From: Symsagittifera roscoffensis
Lineage: Eukaryota > Xenacoelomorpha > Acoela > Convolutidae
DNA length: 64,000 bases
NCBI RefSeq assembly: GCF_963678635.1
Contig: NC_087063.1
Coordinates: 41,676,759 to 41,740,758, forward strand
Direction: 5' to 3'
The position numbers and the translations under genes were made by a program. Below, one piece after another: positions 20,905 through 32,370 of the stretch; within the stretch, counting starts at the first letter, position 1; every line of letters starts with the position of its first letter. The notes below the pieces were generated by a model. It was not told the DNA's origin, did not search any database, and worked only from the letters and a program-made list of their open reading frames with translations.

Positions 20905-23736
20905 CAAGCACAGATTGCTTAAAACCTTCAGGAGTGATAAATTGAATTAGATGTGATTGTTGTTCTAGTTGGTATCATATCAGTTGTGTAAATATTTCTC
21001 TTAGCGACTCTAAGAAAACCCAATGGTTTGAGTGTCATTTATGCGTTGATGTAAAATCTGTTAATAAAGCAACAATAGGTAATGATTTAGTGCTAGACAA
21101 TTATGTTAATACAGCCATCTCAAATGTCCGAGTACTCAAGAGAGTACCAAAAGACTCGCGTGTTCCCTTGGCGGAAAGTCTGTCGGATAAAATAAATGAC
21201 ATCGTCTACAATGTAGAAGATGTTAAAAAATGGCTAATTTTTTTAACGTCGTTCTTGTTTTTTTTGGAGCAACCAAAAAGAAGTGGACGCAAACAGACCA
21301 CAAGCATGAGCTCTTTGATAAACAAAAAAATTCGAGCAAATGACGTGTCACTTCCAAAACCCCATCCCCAAGTTTCAAACCCGCCTCTGAGTGACCTCGA
21401 GCAGAGAATAAAACTAATGAGTAGTAAGCTCAATGAAGGAAATGTAAAGGGAGGAATAAGGCTTGCTGCTTCGGATGACAAAATTGCTCCTTTTTCAACT
21501 GATAACTATCAAAAATTGTTGTCTAAGCACCCTCAGCTAGCCAAATTTACAGCTCCAAATCCAGAAAAGTTGGGTAGTTTTTTCGTAACCGATTTCGACC
21601 TATACAAAGCGATAATGTCCTTTCCGAACGGATCAGCAGCAGGTCCTGATAAAATAGTTCCTCAAATTTTTAAAGATCTTGTTAGTAAGTCGAATGGCAG
21701 TGCAGGACTTAATTTTCTGAAATCGCTTACTAAGCTGATAAACCTCATTGGAGATGGCAAAATACCCAAACCCCTAAGACCTTTCTTTTTTGGTCCAAAG
21801 CTCATCGCCCTCATATAGGTAGACGGAAGGTTGAGACCGATTGCCATAGGCAACACGCTGAGACGTATCGCGTCTAAATGCGCTGGAAGCAAGGCCCTCT
21901 CCTAGCGACAAAATTTTTTCGGAAACGTACAAGTAGGATGCGGTACCAAACGAGGAGCAGAAATAGCTGCGCACTCGTTTCGAAACCTAATTGAACGCGA
22001 CGACAATCCAAAATGCACTGTTCTTTTAAAACTAGTATTTAAGAATTCCTTTAACTCTCTAAATAGAGAAACAATGCTGAATCATGTTTATTCAAATCGC
22101 CCCGAATTGTATAATAACACCCATTGCGCGTATGGTAAACCTAGTTACCTTTTTTATCGAAGCTCTGTCATAATGTCAGAAAACGGAACTCAGCAAGGTG
22201 ATCCTGAAGCCCCACCCCTTTTTGCGGAAACAATTCATACACTAGTCAAACAGTTGGCGTCGAAAATGAAAATCTGGTATTTAGATGATGGAAATTTAGC
22301 TGACGACTAAAGGTAGTACTCCGGGACCTTAAAAACATTCTGAAATCGGAACAAACTTACGGCCTGAGCTTGAACACTGAGAAGTGCGAACTTTGTTTTT
22401 GGGACCGACTACTAGTACACATTATAATTCAATTTTAACACAATTTCGAAAAATATGCCCCAAAATAAAAATAAAAACAAAAAAAACTCCTCATTTTAGG
22501 ATCTCCAATTGGCGAACTTTGCCGAAAAGAATTGCTGGACGAAAAGATTAGGGAGCTTGAAAAAATCTCGGATGTCATTGACAAACTAGACGCACATTAT
22601 GGTTTTTAGCCTCCTGAAAAATTGCTTTAGCATGATAAAACTACTTTTTTTTGCGTACGAGCCCTTGTTTTTTGCAAAATGGTTTTTTGGAACGCTACGA
22701 CAAATTACTAAGAAATTCGTTATGCAAGGTCACTAACGTGAAAATGGATGATAAACAGTTTTTACAAGCAGTTCTCCCGGCAGCCAAAGGTGGCTTGGGC
22801 GTTTCTTCCGCTCGTTTACTCGCTTTACCCGCTTCCTTAGCCTCAGCAGTAGGAGCGAAAGATGCCTTGAGCAAAATCTTTGGTTTGGAGCATGTGGATG
22901 GAAACTATGATGATGCGCTTAAACGGTGGTTTGAACTTGGAAAAATTGAAATGGCTCTGGAAATGAAATCCAAAATAATTGGACGGAGCCAATTTTTGAC
23001 AGCGAAATTGCAGACTTGATTTACGACTCGAACCAACGGACGTGAAAAGATTCAACGCGTTCCAAGATAGGTTTGGCTCCCAATGGTTGAACGTCATCCC
23101 GTGCAAAAATTTAAGGCTAAAACTCTCGAATCAGCTACTCAGAATTGCGTTAGGACTTCGATTAGGCTCAAAAATATGCGAACGGCATAAATGCGTGTGC
23201 GGAAAAGACGTTACCGAGGATGGTTGGCATGGTCTTTCTTGCCTCAAAAGTGCAGGGAGATTGTCTAGACACTGAAACCTGAATGCCCTTATAAAGAGAG
23301 TTTATCTTCTCACATTCCGTCTGTTTTAGAACCACGACACCTCTACAGGACCGATCAGAAGCGACCAGATGGTTTGACGCTCGTTTCATGGGCTGTTGGT
23401 AAGCAGCTCTTGAGGGATGGGGCGGTAGTAGACTCCTTAGCTCCTTGTAGGATTAATGCTGGGTCTGTTTGTAACCCTGGTACGGCTGCCGCTGAAGCGG
23501 AAGAGCGAAAAATTGACAAGTATAAAGATCTTATCAATGATGGATATCTTTTTCAACCGCTAGCTTTTGAAATTCAGGGCGCGGCCGGACCCAGCACAGA
23601 ATTTTTTTTGAGCAAGCTTTGTAAGAACCTAAGCATATGCACTGAGGAACTCAGAGCAGGCAGCTTTTTAAAACAGAATCTCCCTGGCAATACAGATTGC
23701 GAACGCCGCTTGCGTAATCGGAACAATAAATGACAA
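20905..23736 (+). mobile_element. Dead non-LTR retrotransposon with PHD-like finger, RT and restriction-like endonuclease end
   Basis: One reading frame (multiples of 3) is traceable from about 20916 to 22310 with in-frame stops at about 20940, 21816 and 21903. It encodes a PHD-like Cys/His cluster (CDCCSSWYHISC ... WFECHLC) followed by RT fingers (GSAAGPDKIVP, RLRPIAIGNTLRR) and palm (TQQGDPEAPP; YLDDGNLADD). After frameshifts, 22651-23019, 23042-23275 and 23374-23733 give LRIALGLRLGSKIC, CVCGKDVTEDGWHGLSC (Cys/His knuckle), then RPDGLTLVSW and AVVDSLAP. These fit the PD...D pattern of a restriction-like endonuclease, as in CRE/R2/NeSL-type elements. Several frameshifts and stops make it inactive. 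The clade is uncertain; the RT call is firm. Confidence 0.8.
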
Positions 23737-24193
23737 AATAACTTTCGACGAAGTTTTTTATTTGTAACACTTGTATATTATATTTTCTCGTGTCGAGTTG
23801 CGTGTTCTTATTGAAGAAACGTAACCCGTATCGATTTTAATTGAAAAGGACTTAAACACTTGTCATCTTCTTTTATCATTATCACTTCCATATCTAGAAA
23901 ATTCCAAGGATTTTGACTGGAATACGTGATGAAGGGACTCCTGACTGTAACCGCGGTTTTTATGATACTTTTGACCTTCTGATTACATTAAAAAATATTT
24001 AATAAGTTTATGGCAACATTTAGGTTTGACAACAACAACAATTTGAAAGAAAAAAGGTTTAGTAAAGGACAGAAACAGAAGCTAAAGGTGTATCAAAAGC
24101 CACCCTCAATTTTAGATTAGAGAAGTTGAATGATAATTATTTTTGAACGTCATCTTCATAGGTCTATCCCATTGTATATAGTTGATTGGTTCT
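23737..24193. other. Intergenic region upstream of the GET2/CAML-like gene
   Basis: AT-rich, with no coding signal. It should hold the promoter and 5' untranslated region of the following gene. I cannot place a core promoter. Confidence 0.4.
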
Positions 24194-25343
24194 ATGAATT
24201 ATGAAATGACGGAAACAACCAGCCAGACAGCGAATCCTGAAGAGTTTAAACGCCGAAGGAGACAGGAGAGAATTTTGAAGAACTCGGGTCAGCGATTGGC
24301 GAAGATCACGTACAGCTGGTCTGAACCTTGCAACAATTTGACAGAGTCGGTTATCAATCATGCGTCTGAAACACTGTCCTCCGAATCAAAGGCAGTCAGA
24401 GATAGTTTGCTTTGTAATGCACAGGATCCTGCATTGCTGGACAAGTTTTTACCTGCTCCTTTATTTAACAACTCGCGCCAAAATCTGGGTCTCAAAGAGG
24501 AAGACGCCTTCAGTGCCCTTCTGGAATTAGATAGGAACGTTATAAAGGATGTATCCACAGGCAGTTCTGACATGATTGAGACAAAATCGAAAGTGCCTTT
24601 ACTTTTTATTACCTTGGGTCTGATATCAGCTCTTGTGTCTACGTTTTTCGAAGAGTTTTCATCTCCGATAGTCTTGTTTTTAACTGCAGGTAAGTGGCAG
24701 TCTTGGATTGGAATTTAATTCATGTACGGTTGTCGGAAAACGTAAGTTAATTGTTTCTAGCTCTCAAATTGCATAAAGATCTTCACTGTAGGCCGTAGGG
24801 TAATATCAGTTTGATTTTTTTGTGCTGGTGTTAATTTTCTCAATCTACTTGAATTGATTCGCAACCATCTTGACTTTCTCTACGTTTCTTCAGGCTATAC
24901 TTCCCTTTACACTTCCAAGGTTTTTTTATTGAAGGAAATAATGAAGGACATTTTTAGTAACATTGGTTACTATGATATTTTCTGGCCTGGCTTACTTGTA
25001 AAAAAAGTTCAACGGGCTTTAAAACTGCGTTTGAGCAAAGTAGAAGCTTAGACTCGTCTTGTTTTCTTTTAACGCTTATGTATTTTTGACCGTGTTTGTT
25101 TTAGAAGCATCAACTATATTCGTGCGCCAAAAGAAAATGATTGCCGCATGCAGCTCCAGTGGCAAGTCTGAAGATATACTTTTGCTGTTATCTGCGAAGT
25201 ATCCATCTCACAAACAATCAATCTCCTCAGTTTTCAATATTTTGAAACTATGTGTACAGTTCATGAATCATTTATTGAACTATTTGTTTGGGTTTTTTAT
25301 TTGCAGAATTTTGATGACCAGTTTTTTTCAAATCGAAAGCTAA
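24194..25343 (+). CDS. CAMLG: GET2/CAML-like ER receptor subunit for tail-anchored protein insertion (3 exons)
   Basis: Exon 1 runs 24194-24689 (alternative ATG at 24206). Exon 2 is 24894-25039 and exon 3 is 25260-25343. Junctions GCAG|GTAAGT / TTCTTCAG and AAA|GTAGAA / TACAG keep the frame, giving about 241 residues (human CAML is about 296). Residues 19-39 carry the basic motif RRRRQERILKNSGQRLAKI, the hallmark by which GET2/CAML binds the TRC40/Get3 ATPase. An acidic linker follows. There are three hydrophobic segments, about 134-152 (VPLLFITLGLISALVSTFF), one across the exon 1/2 junction, and a C-terminal one (FMNHLLNYLFGFFICRIL), matching the family's three-helix topology. With GET1/WRB it would receive tail-anchored proteins at the ER. 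The exon 2 donor is the weak point. An alternative acceptor at 25112 would add an open stretch upstream of exon 3, but in a different splice phase. Confidence 0.62.
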
Positions 25344-25679
25344 TACTAAATCATATGGATCTGAAGGTACTTTAAGTGAAAAAGATTTTCTAGTTAAATT
25401 TAGCACGAATTTATCATGAGTTACGGCGCAGTAGACGATTTAGTCAGTAATTGTGCTTGCTGTTTACTTTTTTTGCTCACAGAAACAGTTTGAATTAAAT
25501 ATAGTTAATCTTCATCTGATAACCCAATGCTTTATTTGCTTATTTCTTCAATTTATGTTGAATGTGAACATGTTTTGAATTTAGAGTCATAAAACTGCCG
25601 GGATAATGCACCGAATGGCTTGTTTCGAGCATTTAATAAAAAACGGAAAAAAAAAGTTTTTTAACATTATTGAATACTC
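25344..25679. other. 3' flank of the GET2/CAML-like gene
   Basis: AT-rich. It contains an AATAAA near 25634 that could serve as the poly(A) signal. No gene seen. Confidence 0.4.
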
Positions 25680-25684
25680 TTAGG

Positions 25685-25805
25685 ATATTTTGGGATATTT
25701 AAATGAGGAATAAGATTTATCTTGGTTGCGGCAGCGGGTAATAATTTTTAAAAAATAAATTTTTATCTGAATTGGTTGATCTTAATTGATTGTCCATAGC
25801 TGCCC
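25685..25805 (-). repeat. Shared LINE 3' tail, copy 1
   Basis: About 115 bp (AATAAGATTTATCTTGGTT ... TCTGAATTGGTTGAT) repeated in the same orientation at 29868-29985. Each copy lies at the 3' end, read on the minus strand, of a different LINE remnant. It is therefore best read as a common 3' UTR. Confidence 0.65.
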
Positions 25806-26200
25806 CAGTTGATAATCAAGACGCCGAAACTGGCAAAGTTCGTCCTGATATCGCACTGCCATTATTATTATTATTATGAAGAATTCGCAGCTTGAGCTGC
25901 AGGGATTTCTCCCTATAGTTTCCATGGATTTTGTCGACAACTGTTGCAAATACATATGTAGATCCAAGAGCATGAATTTGAATAGTGCCAATTTCTCTTG
26001 AAATAACTCCACATCATGTCCAAAAGAACACTTTTCAGATTTGAGATGTTGATGAAGTCGATGAAATGTTGTATGTGATTGATTCTGTATCCCGTACGAT
26101 ACCAAAAATCCTGTCGTTGAACTTCTACGATTCTAGGCAATATAATCTTCTTCGTTCGTGAGTTCTCGTTAATACTGTACATATTTTCGAAGGATACGTT

Positions 26201-28785
26201 TTATTTCCCATCCAGAATCTTCCGGTAGAGGAGAAGATCCTTAAGTACCTGAAAATACATAGGCGGCAGAAGATTGTTTGTAACAAGACATTCGAAATAA
26301 CTCAAATTTGGGTTTATCCACAACATAACTTTTTTGTTAAAGCTCTCAATTGCTTTCATATCGGATATGTTTGCTGTCCAGCATTCCGAGGCGTATAAAA
26401 GAGTGGGATTTATTGTAGCTCTGTACAGATATGATTTTGATTTCTCGTTTATTAAAAAAGACGTGTTTCGCTTGAGTAGAAACAGAGTTTTCGTTCCTTT
26501 TGCAATGCGGCTTTGAATATGTTCGCTCCAATTAAGACTTTCGCTTATTATCAGACCGAGATCTTTTGCAGCGACAACTTTTGGAATTTTGCAGTTATTA
26601 ATCGAAAATGAAAATTCATTAGGGGAATTGTATCTTGTTTGCCCATTTAACTTGAAATTAATAAAGCCACATCTCTTCATATTAAAGAGTAGTAAATTGG
26701 TTTCACTCCAAATTTGTAGTCGCTTGATGTCCTCCTGAAGATGAGAAAGGTCACTACCCGTTGTTGAAATTTTGCTAGTCAACTTAAGATCATCTGCAAA
26801 CAATAAAACCAGGGTGCAGAATATCGACGTCGGTAAGTCATTTTTATATAATAAAAATAAGAGTGGTCCAATTATAGAACCTTGCGAACCCCAGAAGTAA
26901 TTGGCATTTTACTTGATACAGATGAGTTCACTTTTACGGATTGGGTGCGACAGGATAGATAATCATGTATTAGCCAAAAGAAATCTTCAGATATTCCAAG
27001 TTTAATCAATTTCTTCAGGAGAATTTCATGCTTGATCGTGTCAAATGCCTTAGAAAAATCTAACAGAAAGGTGAGAATGTCCGTATTACGGTCTGTGACA
27101 GAAGCATACACTTGATATAGATTAAAAAGGAGTTGGAGAATTGCAGACTTTCGAGGCATGAATCCATATTGACTACTTTCTGCAATGCATAAAAAAGCCT
27201 CCGCAATAGGTTTCAACATGAATCGTTCGAAAACCTTTGAACAGATATTGAGTAAAGTCACAGGTCTATAACTTTCTGCATCCTTTTTGCTTCCCGATTT
27301 AAAAAAGAGTAATTATACCATGTTTCCATGCTACGGGGAATTTCTTTAAGCGCTTAATATTTTGAAATACAGCAAAAAGTGATTTAGATAAAACTGGGCT
27401 GGTTGATTTGAGCAATACCGGCGGGAGCTCATCGGGCCCACGACTCTTGTTTACTTTTAGTTGATCTAACTCGTTTCGAATGTCTTCTATACCAAAACTA
27501 ACTTTTATGTTTCCGAAAATTGTATACTCACCTGGATGGAATGATACATAGTTTGGATCTTGTACGATCGTAATGAAAAAGCAGTTAAATAAATAAGCTT
27601 TTTACCTATCCCATTTTGCAACAAACGATTTATAACAACTGGTTGGGGGAAATTTATCTCTCTTTCAACTTTTGAGGTACTTGAATATGGCATTCTGATT
27701 GCGCCCCTTGCTCAGGTTCTCTTCATACACAATCCTATCATTGGTTTGCATTGTTTCACAGTGATCGGTCATGGATTTGAGTTTCTGTAATTGATCTTCC
27801 GATGGGTTAATTTTCCGCCTTAGAAAAGACTTGTAAGAAGAAACCTTATTAAGGTAGTGCGAGGTTTCTGGTTTAACCCAAGGTTGAAAATTTTGTCGTT
27901 TTGGGTCCTTCGTGGCGTATGTTGCGATATGTGGTTAAACATCCATTCGTACCAACAAGCTACATTAACGTCGACATTACTGTAACAATAGGCTTTGAAA
28001 GGAAACTGAATCATAGACGCCTTTAATCCATCATATTCGCATCGGCAATAACTATAGTAAATACTAATAACTTTTACATATGATGGTAGAACGCAGGGTA
28101 CTTCAAATTTAATGGGATAATGATTTGAAAAATTTTGCATCAGATTAGTGTCCTTTTTCACGTTTATTATACAAACTTCGTTGTTGGTAAAAAGCAAGTC
28201 AAGCGTTCCTGTTTTAGCCGTCTCAAAGGAAACTAGTTGTTTAAATTGGCACTTCACGATCATTGATGCGAATGTGTTTTCATAGGAATTTATGCTGTCG
28301 TAAGTAAGCCAATCAGTTTTTGGAAGATAAAATCACCAGCGAGGATAACGTGATGATTCTGAAAAGTTTGTAGAAAATCTAAAAGAATTAGCATATCGTC
28401 TATTGGAATCCGGCGGTATAGACTATTATCGGGAGGATTGTATATTAATACAAATAGGAATTTGTTCTTGCTCTTGCCCGCTCCTACTTCGACTAGAACT
28501 AGTGATGTGCTAAAAGATTCAGGTAGGTTTTTATTTGATAATTCCGTATGTGGAATGTTATCTTTGACTCCAATTAAGACACCACCATGTTTTCCAATTA
28601 ATCGTTCAGCGCGATAAAATTGAAAAGTGCTCAGGAACAATTCTGCATCTGAGACTTCAGAATTTAACCAGGTTTCCGTTACAAGTATCAAAGCCTGAGC
28701 GAGTTAAAAAATCGGAAAAGGTTACTCTTTTCTTTCTGCTTAGTAGGCTTTGGGCATTAAGTAACAAAACGTCATATTGCAATTT
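26201..28785 (-). mobile_element. CR1/Jockey-type LINE, ORF2 remnant (endonuclease and RT)
   Basis: Read on the minus strand. The endonuclease lies in 28290-28691 (LILVTETWLN, HHVILAGDF) and continues in 27820-28263 (TLDLLFTN, SNHYPI). The RT fingers lie at about 27420-27240 (NKSRGPDELP, ESYRPVTLLNICSKVFER) and the palm in 26872-27261 (FLLDFSKAFDTIKHEILL). SQGSIIGPLLFLLY and LLFADDLKLTSKI fall around 26760-26885. The thumb and C-terminus run to 26201 (LYASECWTANISDMKAIESF). At least four frameshifts separate these blocks, so the element is inactive, but few stops suggest modest age. Confidence 0.82.
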
Positions 28786-28788
28786 TAG

Positions 28789-29602
28789 TCAGTTTTCATT
28801 GTTCTCTGCTCCCTCGGGAAAAATGTATTCTTCGTCCTTAACGTACAATTTGAGATTCTTGATTTTTATGCATTTTCTGTCGATATTTTTAGAACTAATC
28901 AATTCCCACCTCTTCTTTAACAAACTTTGCTCTATCTTTCTGTCTGATGGGCTCAAGCATTTCGAAATGTATACCTTGTTTCTGAAGGTTCTCAATAAAT
29001 GCGCTTTGGCCAATATTTTTCGATTATCCCATGCACTCGGTAGCGTTACAAGGATTGATCTGGCACGATCAGTTTCTTTCTTTATAGAACCAATTCTTTT
29101 GCAGTCTACTATTAGGAAATTTTCGTCTATGTGTTCAAAAATGTCATTAAGCTTTTTTTTTCATGCTCCATAATTTTAAATCTTTGTTCTCATCTTCTTT
29201 TTTAGGAAAAAGTTCTTTCACGCCGTCAATTTTGATTTGATTTAAATGCACATCTGAATTTTGAGGCTTGATTTCAACTTGTCTACTGACCGGGTTTAGT
29301 TGTTTTAGCTCTTTAACATCACGTCTTATTTCAGACAAAGAACCACTTATCTCGTTTTTGTCATAGAGTTGTTGTCTTGCCTCGCGTAGTTGTGAGACCA
29401 GCTCTCTTGTCACACAGATGATATAATCTTTCGTCATTTTCTTGAAACGAGTCTCGACCACATCACTGGATGCCTTAACCAGTTGCTCCACCACTGGATA
29501 TTAACCATTCCCAGCAGACTCCAGCTTGGATTTGCCGATGTCACCATCACTTTGCCTATTTGATTGCACATTTGCGTTTGCATTTACATCAGTGTCAGCC
29601 AT
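28789..29602 (-). mobile_element. LINE ORF1 remnant (coiled coil plus RRM-like region)
   Basis: Minus-strand ATG at 29600-29602 (MADTDVNANANVQ). One in-frame TAA lies at 29501-29503. A coiled-coil-like segment rich in Arg, Glu and Lys (about 29490-29150) follows, then, after a frameshift, the positively charged region AKAHLLRTFRNKVYISKCL, which ends with a stop at 28789. This order matches ORF1 proteins of CR1/L2-like elements. ORF2 opens immediately downstream. Confidence 0.7.
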
Positions 29603-29867
29603 TACGTAATATGAAACTATTTAATAAGATTATTGTAGAGAAGATTGGAGAAGATGTTGTACCCTGGTGGTGTTTGTGTTTCTATCCGCATCCGTAGATT
29701 AGAAAAACCCATTCATTTGGCCGAGTCCGTATGTTCTGGATATTATCTCACTGCTGGGAGCTTAAGTTATCGTTTAAACTAGAGGCGGCTTCTGATTTTT
29801 GGTTGATTTACTTTTGGCGGAACAAACGAGTACTTCGCGCTAACTCAAACAGCTGATTCTTAGGATT
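29603..29867 (-). other. 5' UTR of the LINE
   Basis: Non-coding segment between the ORF1 start and the shared tail of the next LINE. It is moderately GC-rich compared with flanking DNA. Probable 5' UTR/internal promoter region, with no specific motif seen. Confidence 0.4.
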
Positions 29868-29985
29868 TTTCGATATGAAATAAGATTAATCTTGGTTTCG
29901 ACAGCGGGTAACAATATTCCAGATATATTAACAAAATTTATCTGAATTAGTTGATAGTAAGTGATAGTCCAATTATTGTCCTGTT
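29868..29985 (-). repeat. Shared LINE 3' tail, copy 2
   Basis: Matches 25685-25805 (AAATAAGATTAATCTTGGTTT, GACAGCGGGTAACAA, TCTGAATTAGTTGATAG). It lies at the 3' end of the RT remnant at 30113-30899. Confidence 0.65.
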
Positions 29986-30112
29986 TTGTGCTTGGGCGTC
30001 TTCGCGAGTTTCAGAATGTTGCCTTGCACGAGAACCTGAGGGTGCTTGTTTGGCTGAGCAGACTGAGGAGGGAAGAGGGTGACTGTCGACTTGTCATCAG
30101 AGATGGCGAGTT

Positions 30113-30899
30113 TCAGTGACTGGAAATAGTTGCTGACCGTCTCATGTCTTCAGGGTCAGGACCCGACGTGTAGATACCTTCTGGAGGCACTGAGAAGTCA
30201 GCCATATAAAGTTTGAATAAGGTAAACGAGAGGACACCGCCTTGGACAATACCAGAGTGCATTTTCCGAGGCTTGGAGCACTTCCCTCTGAAATTAACTT
30301 TTGCTTGTCTGTCTTGCAAGTAGTTAATCATCCAGCGTTTGACACTGTTCGGAGCTCGGTTGAGCAGAATGCGCTCGGCAAGGCAGCTGTGATCTACCGT
30401 ATCGAAAGCGGAGATGAGATCGAGAGAAACCAGGATGGTCCTGTCGGCTGGCTTCTTTTGGTTGAAGCCACGAGTGATGTCAGCGACAATGTGGTGAAGG
30501 GCAGTCTTGGTAGAGTGGTGCTTCGGAAACCGTGCTGGATTGGTTGTAACATGGAGTCAGTCTCGTTATGAGACAAGAGGATTCTTTCCATGATCTTGGC
30601 AGTGGCGCAGAGAAGGCTGATGGGTCTCCAATTCTTCGCAACAGAGTGGTCTTGCCAGGTTTGGGGAGAGGGATGACATTGGACTTTCTCCAGATAGTGG
30701 GGATGATGCCAGCGTTGAGGGAGAGCTGGAAGGTGTTACACAAGTAACTGACGGATAGCGGTCCTAGTTTTTTCAAGTGCAGGCTGGTTATCTCATCCGG
30801 GCCAGCTGCTTTTGACGGCTTGGCTTGAAACTGAAATATATTCAGTCGAAAACATTCAAGAAATTGCGGGAAAAAGTCTCGATGATTGTGTAGGAACAA
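30113..30899 (-). mobile_element. LINE RT fragment, 5' truncated and frameshifted
   Basis: Minus strand. FQAKPSKAAGPDEITSLHL and NVIPLPKPGKTT (fingers) come first, then, in other frames, QHGFR and a palm (TILVSLDLISAFDTVDHSC type), then RQAKVNFRGKCSKPRK and IVQGGVLSFTLFKLYMADF. The YADD region is lost or shifted. It is a Jockey-like RT distinct from the neighbouring LINE. Inactive. Confidence 0.72.
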
Positions 30900-31105
30900 A
30901 ATTTATGAGTTTATAATATGAAAATTAGTTATAAATATTTTAGACCAGGTAGTTCTAGACCAGGTTTTAATATTCCGGGAAGTTAAGTTATTTTAAGATT
31001 ATTGAAACAAGAATTAAAACAATGAGATTGTGTATCAAGATTTAAAACCTTGAGATGTCTGCAAGTATATCCTTTTTAACAATTGGAAAAAACTTGAAAC
31101 TGAAA
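30900..31105. other. AT-rich spacer
   Basis: No feature recognised. Confidence 0.4.
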
Positions 31106-31323
31106 CTTGATGAGGCTCTTTTTCCTTTCCCCCCACCTGCAAATTTTTCAATTTGAAATTACTGTTCACTTTGTCCGATTGTCATGAAAATTGACATGCA
31201 GACTGATTAGGTCATAACAAACATATTTGGTCTTCATAATGAACCTTGTAAAACCACTCGTTAGACTATAAAATTCATGTTTGTGTGAGGTGGGGGGGGG
31301 AAAGGAAAAAGAGCCCTTGATGA
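31106..31323. mobile_element. hAT-like MITE with 8-bp target duplication
   Basis: The element proper is 31114-31315 (202 bp). Its terminal inverted repeats read GGCTCTTTTTCCTTTCC on the left and the reverse complement on the right, extending into a poly-C/poly-G run and CACCT. It is flanked by a perfect 8-bp duplication CTTGATGA (31106-31113 and 31316-31323), the size made by hAT transposases. There is no coding capacity. Confidence 0.82.
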
Positions 31324-32370
31324 TAATGAATAAATGATGGGACTCACAAATCCATGGGGAGAATATCTTCTCAAAAGCCTCATTTGCTACTACTTCTACT
31401 AATACTACTTTTGTTTGTGAGTGAAGTCATCTACACTTTCTAGCTATTCTTGGATTTGAAATATTAACATTTTAAAAAGATCATAAAACCATACAAGTTT
31501 TGCATAAAAACATGTTGCGGCTATTGAAAATATGATTCATCGTCCGATTTGAAGCCGATTTTTGTTTTCAATTTCCTTGACTAATAACTGTCATTTTTGG
31601 ATGAAAATGTCTAAACAAAAAGTCATTTTTGGATAAAACAAACCGACTACAAGCTTATAAAACAATCAAAATGAAAATAATCAATTTGAAATAAATCCGA
31701 TACCAAAAATTGTTCTTTGCTGAAAGATATACAGGTTGACATAAAGAAAACAATTTTTTTCAAAAGATCTATAATAACATAATGGACTAACTGTCATTAC
31801 AGTAAATATTCAGATGCCTTTTTGATTTAAAGAAAAACAAAACTCAGGCTATAGATATGCTTGGTAGCATTATAAAATGAATGTTCAACTGTGACAACAT
31901 ATGGTAAAATTTTTATGGGAAATATTTAGTTATACAAATTTTGACTCGTTCTTTGATATTTTGGTGATATTTGATACTTAAGGCTAAATGCCTTTGATTG
32001 TTCATCTCAAAATGCATCTTTAAAGATTGAAATTAATTTGTTAGATGAAAAGTTTTCTGTATAGAACGGAAGTTTTTAAAATTCAAATCTCTATAGAACG
32101 GATAAAAATGAATTTTCGAAATACATCGATGCAATGCATTTTTTAAAATCCATACCTGGAACACGAACTTTTCAGGAGACTGATTTTTTTTTAGTTCAAA
32201 CTCCATGGCGCAAGCCATATTTCCAAATTCCATGGCTCCAGCCATATCTCGAATTGAAAAAAATGGAACTCAAGTTTCTTGAATGTAATTGGGAACTGAC
32301 TTTGTCCCTAAAAATGTTACAGAAATTGACCTTGCTTTGATATTTAACCTGATTAATTTAAAGGCTCCTT
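31324..32370. other. AT-rich DNA without genes
   Basis: No open frame with coding character and no element ends recognised. The short frames near 32033-32340 overlap on both strands and show no motif. Confidence 0.4.

Noticed and set aside
25059-25343. The whole 94-codon frame as the last exon of the GET2/CAML-like gene
   Set aside because: Its possible upstream acceptor (25111) needs phase 1, which the best exon 2 ending does not provide. Only the last 84 bp fit in phase with the protein-like exon 2. Kept as an alternative, not as the main model.
30242-30571. Plus-strand 109-codon frame
   Set aside because: Antisense of an RT fragment that is clearly minus-strand by its motifs.
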